DNA of 64,000 bases from CADEEN01 sp963816315 (GTDB lineage: Bacteria; Pseudomonadota; Gammaproteobacteria; Burkholderiales; Burkholderiaceae_C), in the NCBI GenBank assembly GCA_963816315.1, contig CAWFJZ010000036.1:1-64000 (forward strand), in the 5' to 3' direction. The translations under genes and the position numbers were made by a program. Below are positions 41,343 to 49,383 of this stretch, in pieces (the stretch's first letter is position 1; each line of letters starts with the position of its first letter). The notes under the pieces were generated by a model. That model worked only from the letters and a program-made list of their open reading frames with translations, was not told the DNA's origin and did not search any database.

Positions 41343-42225
41343 ATGCCGCTGCCCGCGCCCTCCGCAGTCGCTGAACTGCTCAAGCCGATCACCTGGTTCC
41401 CGCCGATGTGGGCCTTTGCCTGCGGCGCGGTCGCCTCGGGCGCGTCGGCCGACGGGCGGCTGTGGCTGGTGGCCGCGGGCGTGCTGCTGGCGGGGCCGCT
41501 GGTCTGCGCGACCAGCCAGGCCGTCAACGACTGGTTCGACCGCGAGGTCGATGCCATCAACGAACCGCAGCGGCCGATTCCTTCGGGCCGCATGCCCGGG
41601 CGCTGGGGCCTGTACGTGGCGATCGCGTGGACGCTGCTGTCGCTCGTTGCTGCACTCGCCATCGGGCCGTGGGTCTTCGCTGCCGCCGCTTTCGGGCTGC
41701 TGCTCGCCTGGGCCTACAGCGCGCCGCCGTTGCGCCTGAAGCAGAACGGTTGGTGGGGCAACGCGGCCTGCGGGCTTTGTTATGAGGGCCTGGCGTGGAT
41801 CACCGGCGCCGCGGTCATGGCCGGCGGCGCGCCGAGCCTGCGCTCGCTGATCCTGGCGGCGCTCTACAGCGCCGGCGCGCACGGCATCATGACGTTGAAC
41901 GACTTCAAGTCGATCGGCGGCGACACGCGCATGGGCATCGGCTCGCTGCCGGTGCGCCTGGGGCCGCAGCGCGCGGCGCAGGTGGCGTGCTGGGCGATGG
42001 CGCTGCCGCAGGGGGCTGTCATCGCGCTGCTGGTCGACTGGGGGCAGCCGCTGCACGCCGCGGGCGTGGCGGCGCTGCTGGCGATTCAAGCGCTGATGAT
42101 GCGACGCTTCCTCGCCGCGCCGGTGGAGCGCGCGCTCTGGTACAGCGGCTTCGGCGTGCCGCTGTTCGTGCTCGGCATGCTGGTCTCTGCGTTTGCGTTG
42201 CGGGCGGTGGAGCAGCTGCCGATGA
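41343..42225 (+). CDS. bchG: bacteriochlorophyll synthase
   Basis: UbiA-family prenyltransferase that esterifies bacteriochlorophyllide. The first Asp-rich motif is NDWFDREVDAINEPQRPIPS, the second LNDFKSIGGDTRMGIGSLPV. About eight membrane helices. The open frame runs on into the next gene without a stop, so a base is probably wrong near 42215; ATGA at 42222-42225 is the likely stop/start junction. Confidence 0.94.
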
Positions 42226-43581
42226 ACGGCTTGTCGTTGGTTCGGCATCGCGCGGCTGGGCCTCGTGCAGGCGATGCTCGGCGCCGTCGTCGTGCTGACC
42301 ACTTCGACGCTGAACCGCGTCATGGTCGTCGAACTCGCATTGCCGGCGCTGTTGCCGGGTCTGCTCGTCGCGCTGCACTACGCGGTGCAGATCTCGCGGC
42401 CGCGCATGGGCTTCGGCTCCGACGTCGGCGCACGGCGCACGCCGTGGATCATCGGCGGCCTCGTCGTGTTGGCGACCGGTGGCTTTCTCGGCGCGGTGGC
42501 CACGGCGTGGATGGGCAGCGCGTCGCGTGGCGCGGGTCTGGCGCTGGCGGTGTTCGCCTTCATGCTCGTCGGCCTGGGCGTCAGCGCCGCCGGCACGTCG
42601 CTGTTGACGCTGCTGGCCAAGCGCGTCGATGCGCCGCGCCGCGCCGGTGCTGCCGCATTGGTGTGGGTGATGATGATCGTCGGCTTTGCCGTCACTGCGG
42701 GCACGGCCGGCAACTTCCTCGACCCGTACACGCCCGAGCGCTTGATGATGGTCAGCGGCACCGTGTCGCTGATCGCGGTGGGTGTGACGGTGCTCGCGCT
42801 GTGGCGTCTCGAAGGCCACGCGCGCTACGTCGTCGAAGGCAATGCGCCGATGACGGCGACACGATTCCGCGCCGCGCTCGCCGACGTCTGGCGCGAGCCC
42901 GACGCGCGCCGCTTCACGATCTTCGTTTTCGTCTCGATGCTGGCCTACAGCGCGCAGGACCTGATCCTGGAGCCGTTCGCCGGCGTGATGTTCGGCTTCA
43001 CGCCCGGCGAATCGACGCAACTCTCGGGTGTGCAGCATGGCGGCACGCTCGCCGGCATGTTGCTCGCCGCGCTGGCGGGGCGGCGCCTGTTCGGCGTCGG
43101 CTTCGGCTCGCTGCGCGTGTGGACGGTGTGGGGCTGCGTCGCCTCGTGCATCGCGCTGGCAGGCCTGGCGTTCGCAGGCTTCGGCGGCAGCGCCGTCACC
43201 GCGCACTGGCCGCTGCGCGCCAACGTCTTCGTCATGGGTGTCGCCAACGGCGCGTTCTCGATCGCCGCCATCGGCTCGATGATGGCCTTGGCCGGCCACG
43301 GCCGCGGCGGACGTGAAGGCACGCGCATGGGCCTGTGGGGCGCGGCGCAGGCGATCGGCTTTGCGGGTGGCGGGCTGATCGGCACGGCGCTCAGCGATAT
43401 GGCGCGTTGGGTCATCGGTGCCCCTGGCCCGGCTTATGCGACGGTGTTCGCCGCCGAGGCCGCGTTGTTCATCGCGTCGGCGCTGCTCGCCCGACATGTT
43501 TCTGTCCCTGCCGGTATCACCGGCGCCGATGCGCTGCCGCTGATGGCCGGCGCGCCACAACCCGTAGAGGAACGATCATGA
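42222..43581 (+). CDS. PucC-like BChl carrier (bchG-adjacent family member)
   Basis: Third PucC/LhaA-family protein of the window, about 452 residues. One extra T near 42237 joins MNGLSWFGIARLGLVQAMLG to the long frame. It shares TSTLNRVMVVELALPALLPG with its paralogues but has ISRPRMGFGSDVGARRTPWI instead of their IGFKSD loop. This is the bchG-bchP type known as Orf427/Bch2. It probably handles newly made BChl. It overlaps bchP by ATGA. Confidence 0.85.
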
Positions 43582-44786
43582 GAATTACCGCGATCGGAAC
43601 TTTCGACGCCATCGTCGTCGGCGGCGGCCCCGCCGGCGCCACCGCCGCGCACGACCTCGCCAAGGCAGGGCACAGCGTGCTGCTGCTCGACCGCGCGGGC
43701 CGCATCAAGCCCTGCGGCGGCGCGATCCCGCCGCGGCTGATCGCGGACTTCGAGATCCCGGCGCACATGCTGGTGGCGCGCGCGACGAGCGCGCGCATGG
43801 TCTCGCCGGCCGACAAGCGCGTCGATATCCCGATCGAAGGCGGCTTCGTCGGCATGGTCGATCGCGAGCATTTCGACGAGTGGTTGCGCGAGCGCGCGGC
43901 CGATGCCGGCGTGCTGCGCCAGACCGGCCGCTTCGAGAAGATCGAGCGCGACGACGACGGCGTCGCGGTCGTGCATTGGCACAGCGAAGGCGAGGGCACC
44001 CAGCCTGTGGCCTCACACGCCCGCGCGCGCTGCATCATCGGCGCCGACGGCGCCAAGAGCGGCGTCGCCCGTGCCGAGATCGACGGCTGGGACAAGGGCA
44101 AGTTCGTCTTCGCCTACCACGAGATCGTGCGCAAGCCCGAAGCGCCGCCGGCGGGCTATGACGGCTCGCGCTGCGACGTCATCTACCGCGGCACGCTGTC
44201 GCCGGATTTCTACGGCTGGGTGTTCCCGCACGGCGACACGCTGTCGATCGGCACCGGCAGCGCCGACAAGGGCTTCTCGCTGCGCCATGCCACGGCCACG
44301 TTGCGCCAGGAGTGTGGCCTGGCGGGCGCGCAGACCGTGCGCCGCGAAGGCGCGCCGATCCCGATGAAGCCGCTGCCGCGCTGGGACAACGGCCGCGATG
44401 TCGTGCTCGCCGGTGACGCGGCGGGGGTCGTCGCGCCGGCCAGCGGCGAAGGCATCTACTACGCGATGGCCAGTGCGCGCATGGCCGCGAACGCAGCGAT
44501 GAAATTCCTCGCCACCGGCAATGCCAAACACCTCGCGGCAGCGCGCAAGCAGTTCCTGAAAGAACACGGCCGCGTCTTCTGGGTCCTCGGCATCATGCAG
44601 CGCTTCTGGTACAGCAGCGACAAGCGCCGCGAACGCTTCGTCGATATCTGCCGCGACAAGGACGTGCAGCAGCTCACCTTCGACTCGTACATGCACAAGC
44701 GCCTGGTGCGCAAGCGCCCGATGGCGCATGTGCGCATCTTCTTCAAGGACATGGCGCACCTGCTCGGCATCGCCAAGGTCGCCTGA
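43578..44786 (+). CDS. bchP: geranylgeranyl reductase
   Basis: Intact 402-residue flavoprotein that reduces the geranylgeranyl tail of BChl to phytyl. FAD site AIVVGGGPAGATAAHDLAKA, then RIKPCGGAIPPRLI and VVLAGDAAGVVAPASGEGIY. AGAGGAACGATC precedes ATG 43578. It lies between the BChl carrier and tspO. Confidence 0.96.
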   Translation: MRITAIGTFDAIVVGGGPAGATAAHDLAKAGHSVLLLDRAGRIKPCGGAIPPRLIADFEIPAHMLVARATSARMVSPADKRVDIPIEGGFVGMVDREHFDEWLRERAADAGVLRQTGRFEKIERDDDGVAVVHWHSEGEGTQPVASHARARCIIGADGAKSGVARAEIDGWDKGKFVFAYHEIVRKPEAPPAGYDGSRCDVIYRGTLSPDFYGWVFPHGDTLSIGTGSADKGFSLRHATATLRQECGLAGAQTVRREGAPIPMKPLPRWDNGRDVVLAGDAAGVVAPASGEGIYYAMASARMAANAAMKFLATGNAKHLAAARKQFLKEHGRVFWVLGIMQRFWYSSDKRRERFVDICRDKDVQQLTFDSYMHKRLVRKRPMAHVRIFFKDMAHLLGIAKVA

Positions 44787-44799
44787 CGGGATGGGGACG

Positions 44800-45306
44800 A
44801 TGAGCACGGCGCCCACGGTCATGCCGCGCCGCCGCGTGGTGGTGGCGGCGCTGTGGGCCGCCCTCGGCGTGGTGGCCGTGGCGGGCCTCGGCGGCCTGGC
44901 CACCGAGCTCGGGCCGTGGTACCGCGCCTTGAAGCAGCCGTGGTGGCAGCCGCCCGATTGGGCATTCGGCCCGGCGTGGTCGGTGATCTACCTGCTCACG
45001 GCGATGGCCGCGGTGCGCGTCTGGTTGCGCGCGCAGACGCCGCGCGAGCGTGCGACGTGGCTGGCTGCACTGGCCGCCAACGGCGCGATCAACGTCTTCT
45101 GGAGCTGGCTGTTCTTCAAGGCGCGGCGGCCCGACTGGGCGCTGGCCGAGGTCGTGCTGTTGTGGCTGTCGATCGGGCTGCTGATCGTGCTGGCGCGGCG
45201 CCACGACGTCGTCGCCGCGCTGCTGCTCGTGCCCTACCTGCTGTGGGTGGCCTTCGCGGCGTCGTTGAATTACGCCGTGGTGCGCCTGAACGGACCCTTT
45301 GCGTGA
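44800..45306 (+). CDS. tspO: TspO/MBR tryptophan-rich sensory protein
   Basis: Five-helix porphyrin-binding outer-membrane-associated protein family. Aromatic landmarks: KQPWWQPPDWAFGPAWSVIY and NVFWSWLFFKARRPDWALAE. In Rhodobacter TspO lowers photosynthesis gene expression in oxygen, upstream of the PpsR regulon. ATG 44791 is an alternative start. The frame is intact and overlaps the next small gene slightly. Confidence 0.95.
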   Translation: MSTAPTVMPRRRVVVAALWAALGVVAVAGLGGLATELGPWYRALKQPWWQPPDWAFGPAWSVIYLLTAMAAVRVWLRAQTPRERATWLAALAANGAINVFWSWLFFKARRPDWALAEVVLLWLSIGLLIVLARRHDVVAALLLVPYLLWVAFAASLNYAVVRLNGPFA

Positions 45307-45328
45307 CGGACAGGTGAAGGACGGCGTG

Positions 45329-45601
45329 ATGGACGCGATGAGCGACCTCTTCGGCAGCGGCCACGCCATCGACCTCGTCATCGCCGTGCTGGCGGCCGAG
45401 GGCCTGCTGCTCTGGGTCGTGCTGCGCCGCGGCCACCTGCTGCCGTTGCCGACGCTGGCAGCCGGCCTAGGCCTGCTGATCGCCTGGCGCGTCGCCCACA
45501 GCGGCGGCGGCTGGATCTGGATCGCGCTGCCGCTGTCGATCGCCGGTTTGGTACATGGATGGGACCTATGGCAACGCTGGCCTCGACGGACGGTACGTTA
45601 G
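45329..45601 (+). CDS. small membrane protein between tspO and the ppsR-like gene
   Basis: About 90 residues with three hydrophobic segments (IDLVIAVLAAEGLLLWVVLR; LAAGLGLLIAWRVA; WIWIALPLSIAGLVHGW). The frame is open from 45299; ATG 45329 and 45338 are the sensible starts. Not recognised by family. Its 3' end overlaps the start of the ppsR-like gene, so the two are translationally coupled. Confidence 0.6.
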   Translation: MDAMSDLFGSGHAIDLVIAVLAAEGLLLWVVLRRGHLLPLPTLAAGLGLLIAWRVAHSGGGWIWIALPLSIAGLVHGWDLWQRWPRRTVR

Positions 45602-46350
45602 GCGCGCCGCACCCGGCCGACTTGCAGGTGCTCGCCGCCTGGGCGCCGGAGCTGGCCGACACTTTCGTCGCGCTGGCCTGCGACATCGCGCTCGTCATCG
45701 ACGCCGACGGCCGCATCGCCAAACTGGCGCAGCACGAGACGCACCCGATCGCCCCGGCGTCGTGGATCGGCAGCGCCTGGGTGCAAACGGTGAGCCCCGA
45801 TTCGCGGCCGAAGATCGAACAGATGCTGGCCGACGTGGCCGCCACCGGCCATGCGCGGCGGCGCGAGATCAATCACCCGGACGCGCTCGGCGGCCCAGCG
45901 CCGGTGGCCTACAGCGCGGCGCGCCTGGGCGACACCGGCCCGATGCTCGCCGTCGGCCACGACCTGCGCGCCCAGGCGGCGCTGCAACAGCGCTTCGTTG
46001 CGGCGCAGGAAGCGCTGGAGCGCAGCTACTGGAACGCGCAACAGCGGGCGCCCAAGCGCAGCGACCCGCCGGCGCTGCTGACGCGCGACGAAAAAGACAG
46101 CCTGGGTTTGAACAAGCATGTCGGCGAACTCGACGACGCCGAACTCGCCGACCACGAACTGACGCGCGCTCTCGGCCGCCTGGTCGAGCGCATCGGCCAT
46201 GACGAATTGCCCGGTCTGCTGCGCGACGCGCGCCGCCTGGCCGAACGCCACTTCCTCGCCCGCGCCTTGAAGCGCGCCGGCGGCAAGGAAGCGCTCAAAC
46301 GCTCACTCGGCGCACGCCCGCGACCGTCGTCACGGAAGAAGAAGAGCTGA
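45568..46350 (+). CDS. shortened PpsR-like PAS protein
   Basis: 260 residues. The first half follows the first PAS of PpsR nearly without gaps: CDIALVIDADGRIAKLAQHE, WIGSAWVQTVSPDSRPKIEQ, REINHPDALGGPAPVAYSAA and the linker helix RFVAAQEALERSYWNAQQ. PAS 2 and 3 are absent. The C-terminal region (DARRLAERHFLARALKRAGG) resembles the helix before the PpsR HTH, but the recognition helix is replaced by KEALKRSLGARPRPSSRKKK. It may be a DNA-binding-deficient partner of PpsR. Confidence 0.75.
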   Translation: MATLASTDGTLGAPHPADLQVLAAWAPELADTFVALACDIALVIDADGRIAKLAQHETHPIAPASWIGSAWVQTVSPDSRPKIEQMLADVAATGHARRREINHPDALGGPAPVAYSAARLGDTGPMLAVGHDLRAQAALQQRFVAAQEALERSYWNAQQRAPKRSDPPALLTRDEKDSLGLNKHVGELDDAELADHELTRALGRLVERIGHDELPGLLRDARRLAERHFLARALKRAGGKEALKRSLGARPRPSSRKKKS

Positions 46351-46382
46351 GCGCCACGCTGACCCAACGACCAAGCTCAGCG

Positions 46383-46503
46383 TGAACGGAGCGGGGGAAC
46401 CGGCGCCGCGGCGCCTCTTGCCAAGCAACCGCCGCGGATCCGGCTCTGCCGGTCCGCCAGCGGTGCCCCTTGAGGGGCAGCGGCGCAGCCGCTCCGGGGT
46501 GGT
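46383..46503. repeat. dispersed G/C-rich repeat, copy A
   Basis: Contains CCGCCGCGGATCCGGCTCTG, CCGGTCCGCCAGCGGTGCCC and CTTGAGGGGCAGCGGCGCAG. The complement of 63487-63600 has nearly the same text. It fills the gap between the convergent ppsR-like and HiPIP genes. Confidence 0.8.
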
Positions 46504-46508
46504 CTCTA

Positions 46509-46841
46509 TTACGCGGGTTTCTTCACCCAGGCACTGCACCAGCCCTCGGCCGCGACCTGCTTGCCGGCGAACAGCGAGCACGGGCCCGCCTTGTCGCCGG
46601 CCTTGCCGGTGTAGAGCTGGCAGCCGCTGCACTTCTGGTCTTTGGCGTGCTTGGGGAATTTCTTCTCGTCGGCCTTGGTCGTGTCGGCGACATAACCGAG
46701 CGCGCTGGCCTGCGCATCTTTTTCATCGACCATCGGCGCGGCTTGTGCCTGCGCGCCGACCGTGATGATGGCGGTGCCGCCGGCTACCACGCGCGCGATG
46801 AAAACGCGGCGCGAGGACGAGGACGTGTTCGAACAGCTCAT
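46509..46841 (-). CDS. hip: high-potential iron-sulfur protein (HiPIP)
   Basis: Periplasmic 4Fe-4S electron carrier, 110 residues before processing. A Tat-type signal (SSRRVFIARVVAGGTA) precedes the mature protein. The cluster cysteines are in KCSGCQLYTG, AGPCSLF and GWCSAW, the HiPIP pattern. In Rubrivivax, HiPIP reduces the tetraheme RC cytochrome, and PufC is encoded here at 62 kb. It has its own orientation, so its own promoter. Confidence 0.95.
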   Translation of the reverse strand: MSCSNTSSSSRRVFIARVVAGGTAIITVGAQAQAAPMVDEKDAQASALGYVADTTKADEKKFPKHAKDQKCSGCQLYTGKAGDKAGPCSLFAGKQVAAEGWCSAWVKKPA

Positions 46842-46958
46842 GGACCGTCTCCTGTCGATGGATAGAGGTTAGTGACAACGCGTCGCCGAGGATGGCGATG
46901 ACATACTGGCGCGCGTCGAAGTGCAAAGCACCTCGCTATTGTCCACCACACGTTGTCC

Positions 46959-48270
46959 GTGTCCACCTTTCCGCCCGATCATCCGCAACGCAAAGCCCTG
47001 GCCGACGAGGTCCATGCGCGCCCGCCCGAGCTGCTGCCCACCCCGGCGCGGGTGAGTTATGTAGCCGTGCTGATCGACAGCGAGGCGCGTGAACAAGAGT
47101 TGCGCCACTTGCAATCGCTGTGCAAGCGTTACGACGTCACCGGCCCGCCGGACGAGGCCACGCACTTCCGCACGCGGCTCGGCGCCGCAGCCGGCGCGTT
47201 GCGCCTGAAGTGGGAGCGCCACGGCGAGTTCTCGGGCTACACCGTGCACGTCGAGGGTTTGGCCGAGGCCCCTTTCGACATGCCGGCCGCGCAGCAACTG
47301 CCACCCGGGTGGTTGGCCGCGGTGCCGGGGCGCACGGTGGCTGCGGTGCACGCCGAAGTCACGTCGGCGGCGCTCGGTGTGCCCGATGCCGCGGCGCTGG
47401 CGCAACGCTTTGCCGGCCAGCTGGTCGTCGGCGCCGACATCGCCGAAGGCGCGGGCACGCTGTACACCGACTTTCGCCTGCACGACGACGGTTGCAGCCG
47501 CCTCTGGCTCGTCAACCGCAAGCTGACGCTGGCGCAGACCGGCCGCATGCTGCAGCGCCTGTTCGAGATCGAGGCCTATCGCGTGCTCGCGCTGCTGGCG
47601 CTGCCGATCGCGCGCCGCCAGGGGCCGCGCATCGCCGCCATCGAAAACGCGCTGGCCACCTTCACCGAGCAGATGGCGCGCGACCACAAGACGAGCGACG
47701 GCGCCCACGACGAAGCGCTGCTGCACGAGCTGATGCGCCTGGCCGCCGAGGTCGAGTCCGGCATCGCCGCCAGCCAGTTCCGCTTCGGCGCCTGCGACGC
47801 GTATCACGGCCTGGTGCGGCGGCGCATCGCCGAGCTGCGCGAGTCGCGCTTGCCCGGCCTGCAGACGATCGACGAGTTCATGAGCCGCCGCCTCGCGCCC
47901 GCCGCCGCGACCTGCGCCAACGTGTCGCAACGTTTGACCGACCTGGCCGACCGCATCGGCCAGGCCAGCGCGCTCTTGGCCACGCGCGTCGGCATCGCGC
48001 GCGAACAGCAGAACCAGGCGCTGCTGGCGTCGATGGACCGCCGCGCGAAGTTGCAGTTGCGCCTGCAGCAGACGGTCGAAGGGCTGTCGATCGCGGCCAT
48101 CGTCTATTACGTCGCCGGTTTGATCGGCTACCTGGCCAAGGCCGCGAAGGGCGGCGGCGCTGCGCATCGATCCCGACATCGTCGTCGGCGTGTCGATTCC
48201 CGTCGTCGCCGTGCTGATGATCTGGACCGTGCGCCGCATGCGCAAAAAACTCAAAACCGAGATTCATTGA
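46959..48270 (+). CDS. DUF3422 membrane protein
   Basis: About 437 residues. FPPDHPQRKALADEVHARPP is the family opening, and the body is alpha-helical with two C-terminal membrane segments (IAAIVYYVAGLIGYLAK; DIVVGVSIPVVAVLMIWTV). One extra base near 48165 hides the last 35 residues. GTG 46959 or TTG 46953 start it. No enzymatic role is known to me. It lies beside bchI and may be cotranscribed with it. Confidence 0.85.
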
Positions 48271-48284
48271 TGAACGTTGCACGG

Positions 48285-48343
48285 CCGTTCCGAAAACGTT
48301 CGCTCCCCCTTGGGGGGACGGCGCGCAGCGCCAAGGGGGCCAC
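48285..48343. repeat. dispersed repeat forming the bchI ribosome site
   Basis: Starts GGCCGTTCCGA like the element in the ccm operon, and contains inverted CCCCCTTGG / CCAAGGGGG. Its right end, CCAAGGGGGCCAC, is the only Shine-Dalgarno-like sequence before the bchI ATG. Confidence 0.65.
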
Positions 48344-49378
48344 ATGAGCCGTCTTGCCTTTCCGTTCACCGCCATCGTTGCGCAAGACGAGCTGAAGCTC
48401 GCGTTGACGGTGTGCGCGGTCGATCCGGGCATCGGCGGCGTGCTGGCGTTCGGTGACCGTGGCACCGGCAAATCGACCGCGGTGCGCGCACTGGCGGCGC
48501 TGCTGCCGCCGATGCGCGTCATCGACGGCTGCCGCTACGGCTGCGACCCCGAGGCGCGCGGCGCGTGGTGCAGCGAATGCGTGTCGCGTCTGGCGGCCAA
48601 GCCGTCGGCACCGAAGTCGCGACCCGCGCCGGTGCCGGTGGTCGATCTGCCGCTCGGCGCGACCGAAGACCGCGTCGTCGGCGCGCTCGATCTCGAGCGT
48701 GCGCTGTCGCAAGGCGTCAAGGCCTTCGAGCCCGGCCTGCTGGCGCGTGCGAACCGCGGCTTCCTCTACGTCGATGAAGTCAACCTGCTCGAAGACCACC
48801 TGGTCGATCTGCTGATCGACGTCGCCGCGTCGGGTGAAAACGTCGTCGAGCGCGAGGGCTTGTCGGTGCGGCACCCGGCGCGCTTCGTGCTCGTCGGCAG
48901 CGGCAACCCGGAAGAGGGCGAGCTGCGGCCGCAACTGTTGGACCGCTTCGGGCTGGCGGTCGAAGTGCGCACGCCGGACGACATCGCCACGCGCGTCGAG
49001 GTCGTCAAGCGCCGCGACGCGTTCGAGCGCGATGCGCAGGCCTTCACCGCGCAGTGGCAGGGCGCGCAGGACGAAGCGCGCAAGAAAATCATCGCTGCGC
49101 GCAAGAAGTTGAACGCGGTGGCCGTGCCCGACGCGGTGCTCGAACGCGCCGCCAAGCTGTGCATGGCGCTGGGCACCGACGGTCTGCGCGGTGAGCTCAC
49201 GCTCGTGCGCGCGGCGCGCGCGCTGGCGGCGCATGAAGGCGCGAAGACGGTCGGCGATGCACAACTGAAGCGCCTGGCCGCGCCGGCGCTGCGCCATCGC
49301 CTGCGCCGCAACCCGCTCGACGACAGCGACGCCTCGGTGCGCGTGGCGCGTGTCGTCGCCGAGCAGTTTCCCGGCTGA
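48344..49378 (+). CDS. bchI: Mg-chelatase ATPase subunit I
   Basis: AAA+ motor of Mg-chelatase, 344 residues, intact. Walker A LAFGDRGTGKSTAVRALAAL, Walker B GFLYVDEVNLLEDHLVDLL, sensor region FVLVGSGNPEEGELRPQLLD. It forms a hexamer with BchD and drives Mg insertion by BchH. A Cys cluster (CRYGCDPEARGAWCSEC) in the N-terminal region is typical for BchI. Confidence 0.97.
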   Translation: MSRLAFPFTAIVAQDELKLALTVCAVDPGIGGVLAFGDRGTGKSTAVRALAALLPPMRVIDGCRYGCDPEARGAWCSECVSRLAAKPSAPKSRPAPVPVVDLPLGATEDRVVGALDLERALSQGVKAFEPGLLARANRGFLYVDEVNLLEDHLVDLLIDVAASGENVVEREGLSVRHPARFVLVGSGNPEEGELRPQLLDRFGLAVEVRTPDDIATRVEVVKRRDAFERDAQAFTAQWQGAQDEARKKIIAARKKLNAVAVPDAVLERAAKLCMALGTDGLRGELTLVRAARALAAHEGAKTVGDAQLKRLAAPALRHRLRRNPLDDSDASVRVARVVAEQFPG

Positions 49379-49383
49379 CGCGA

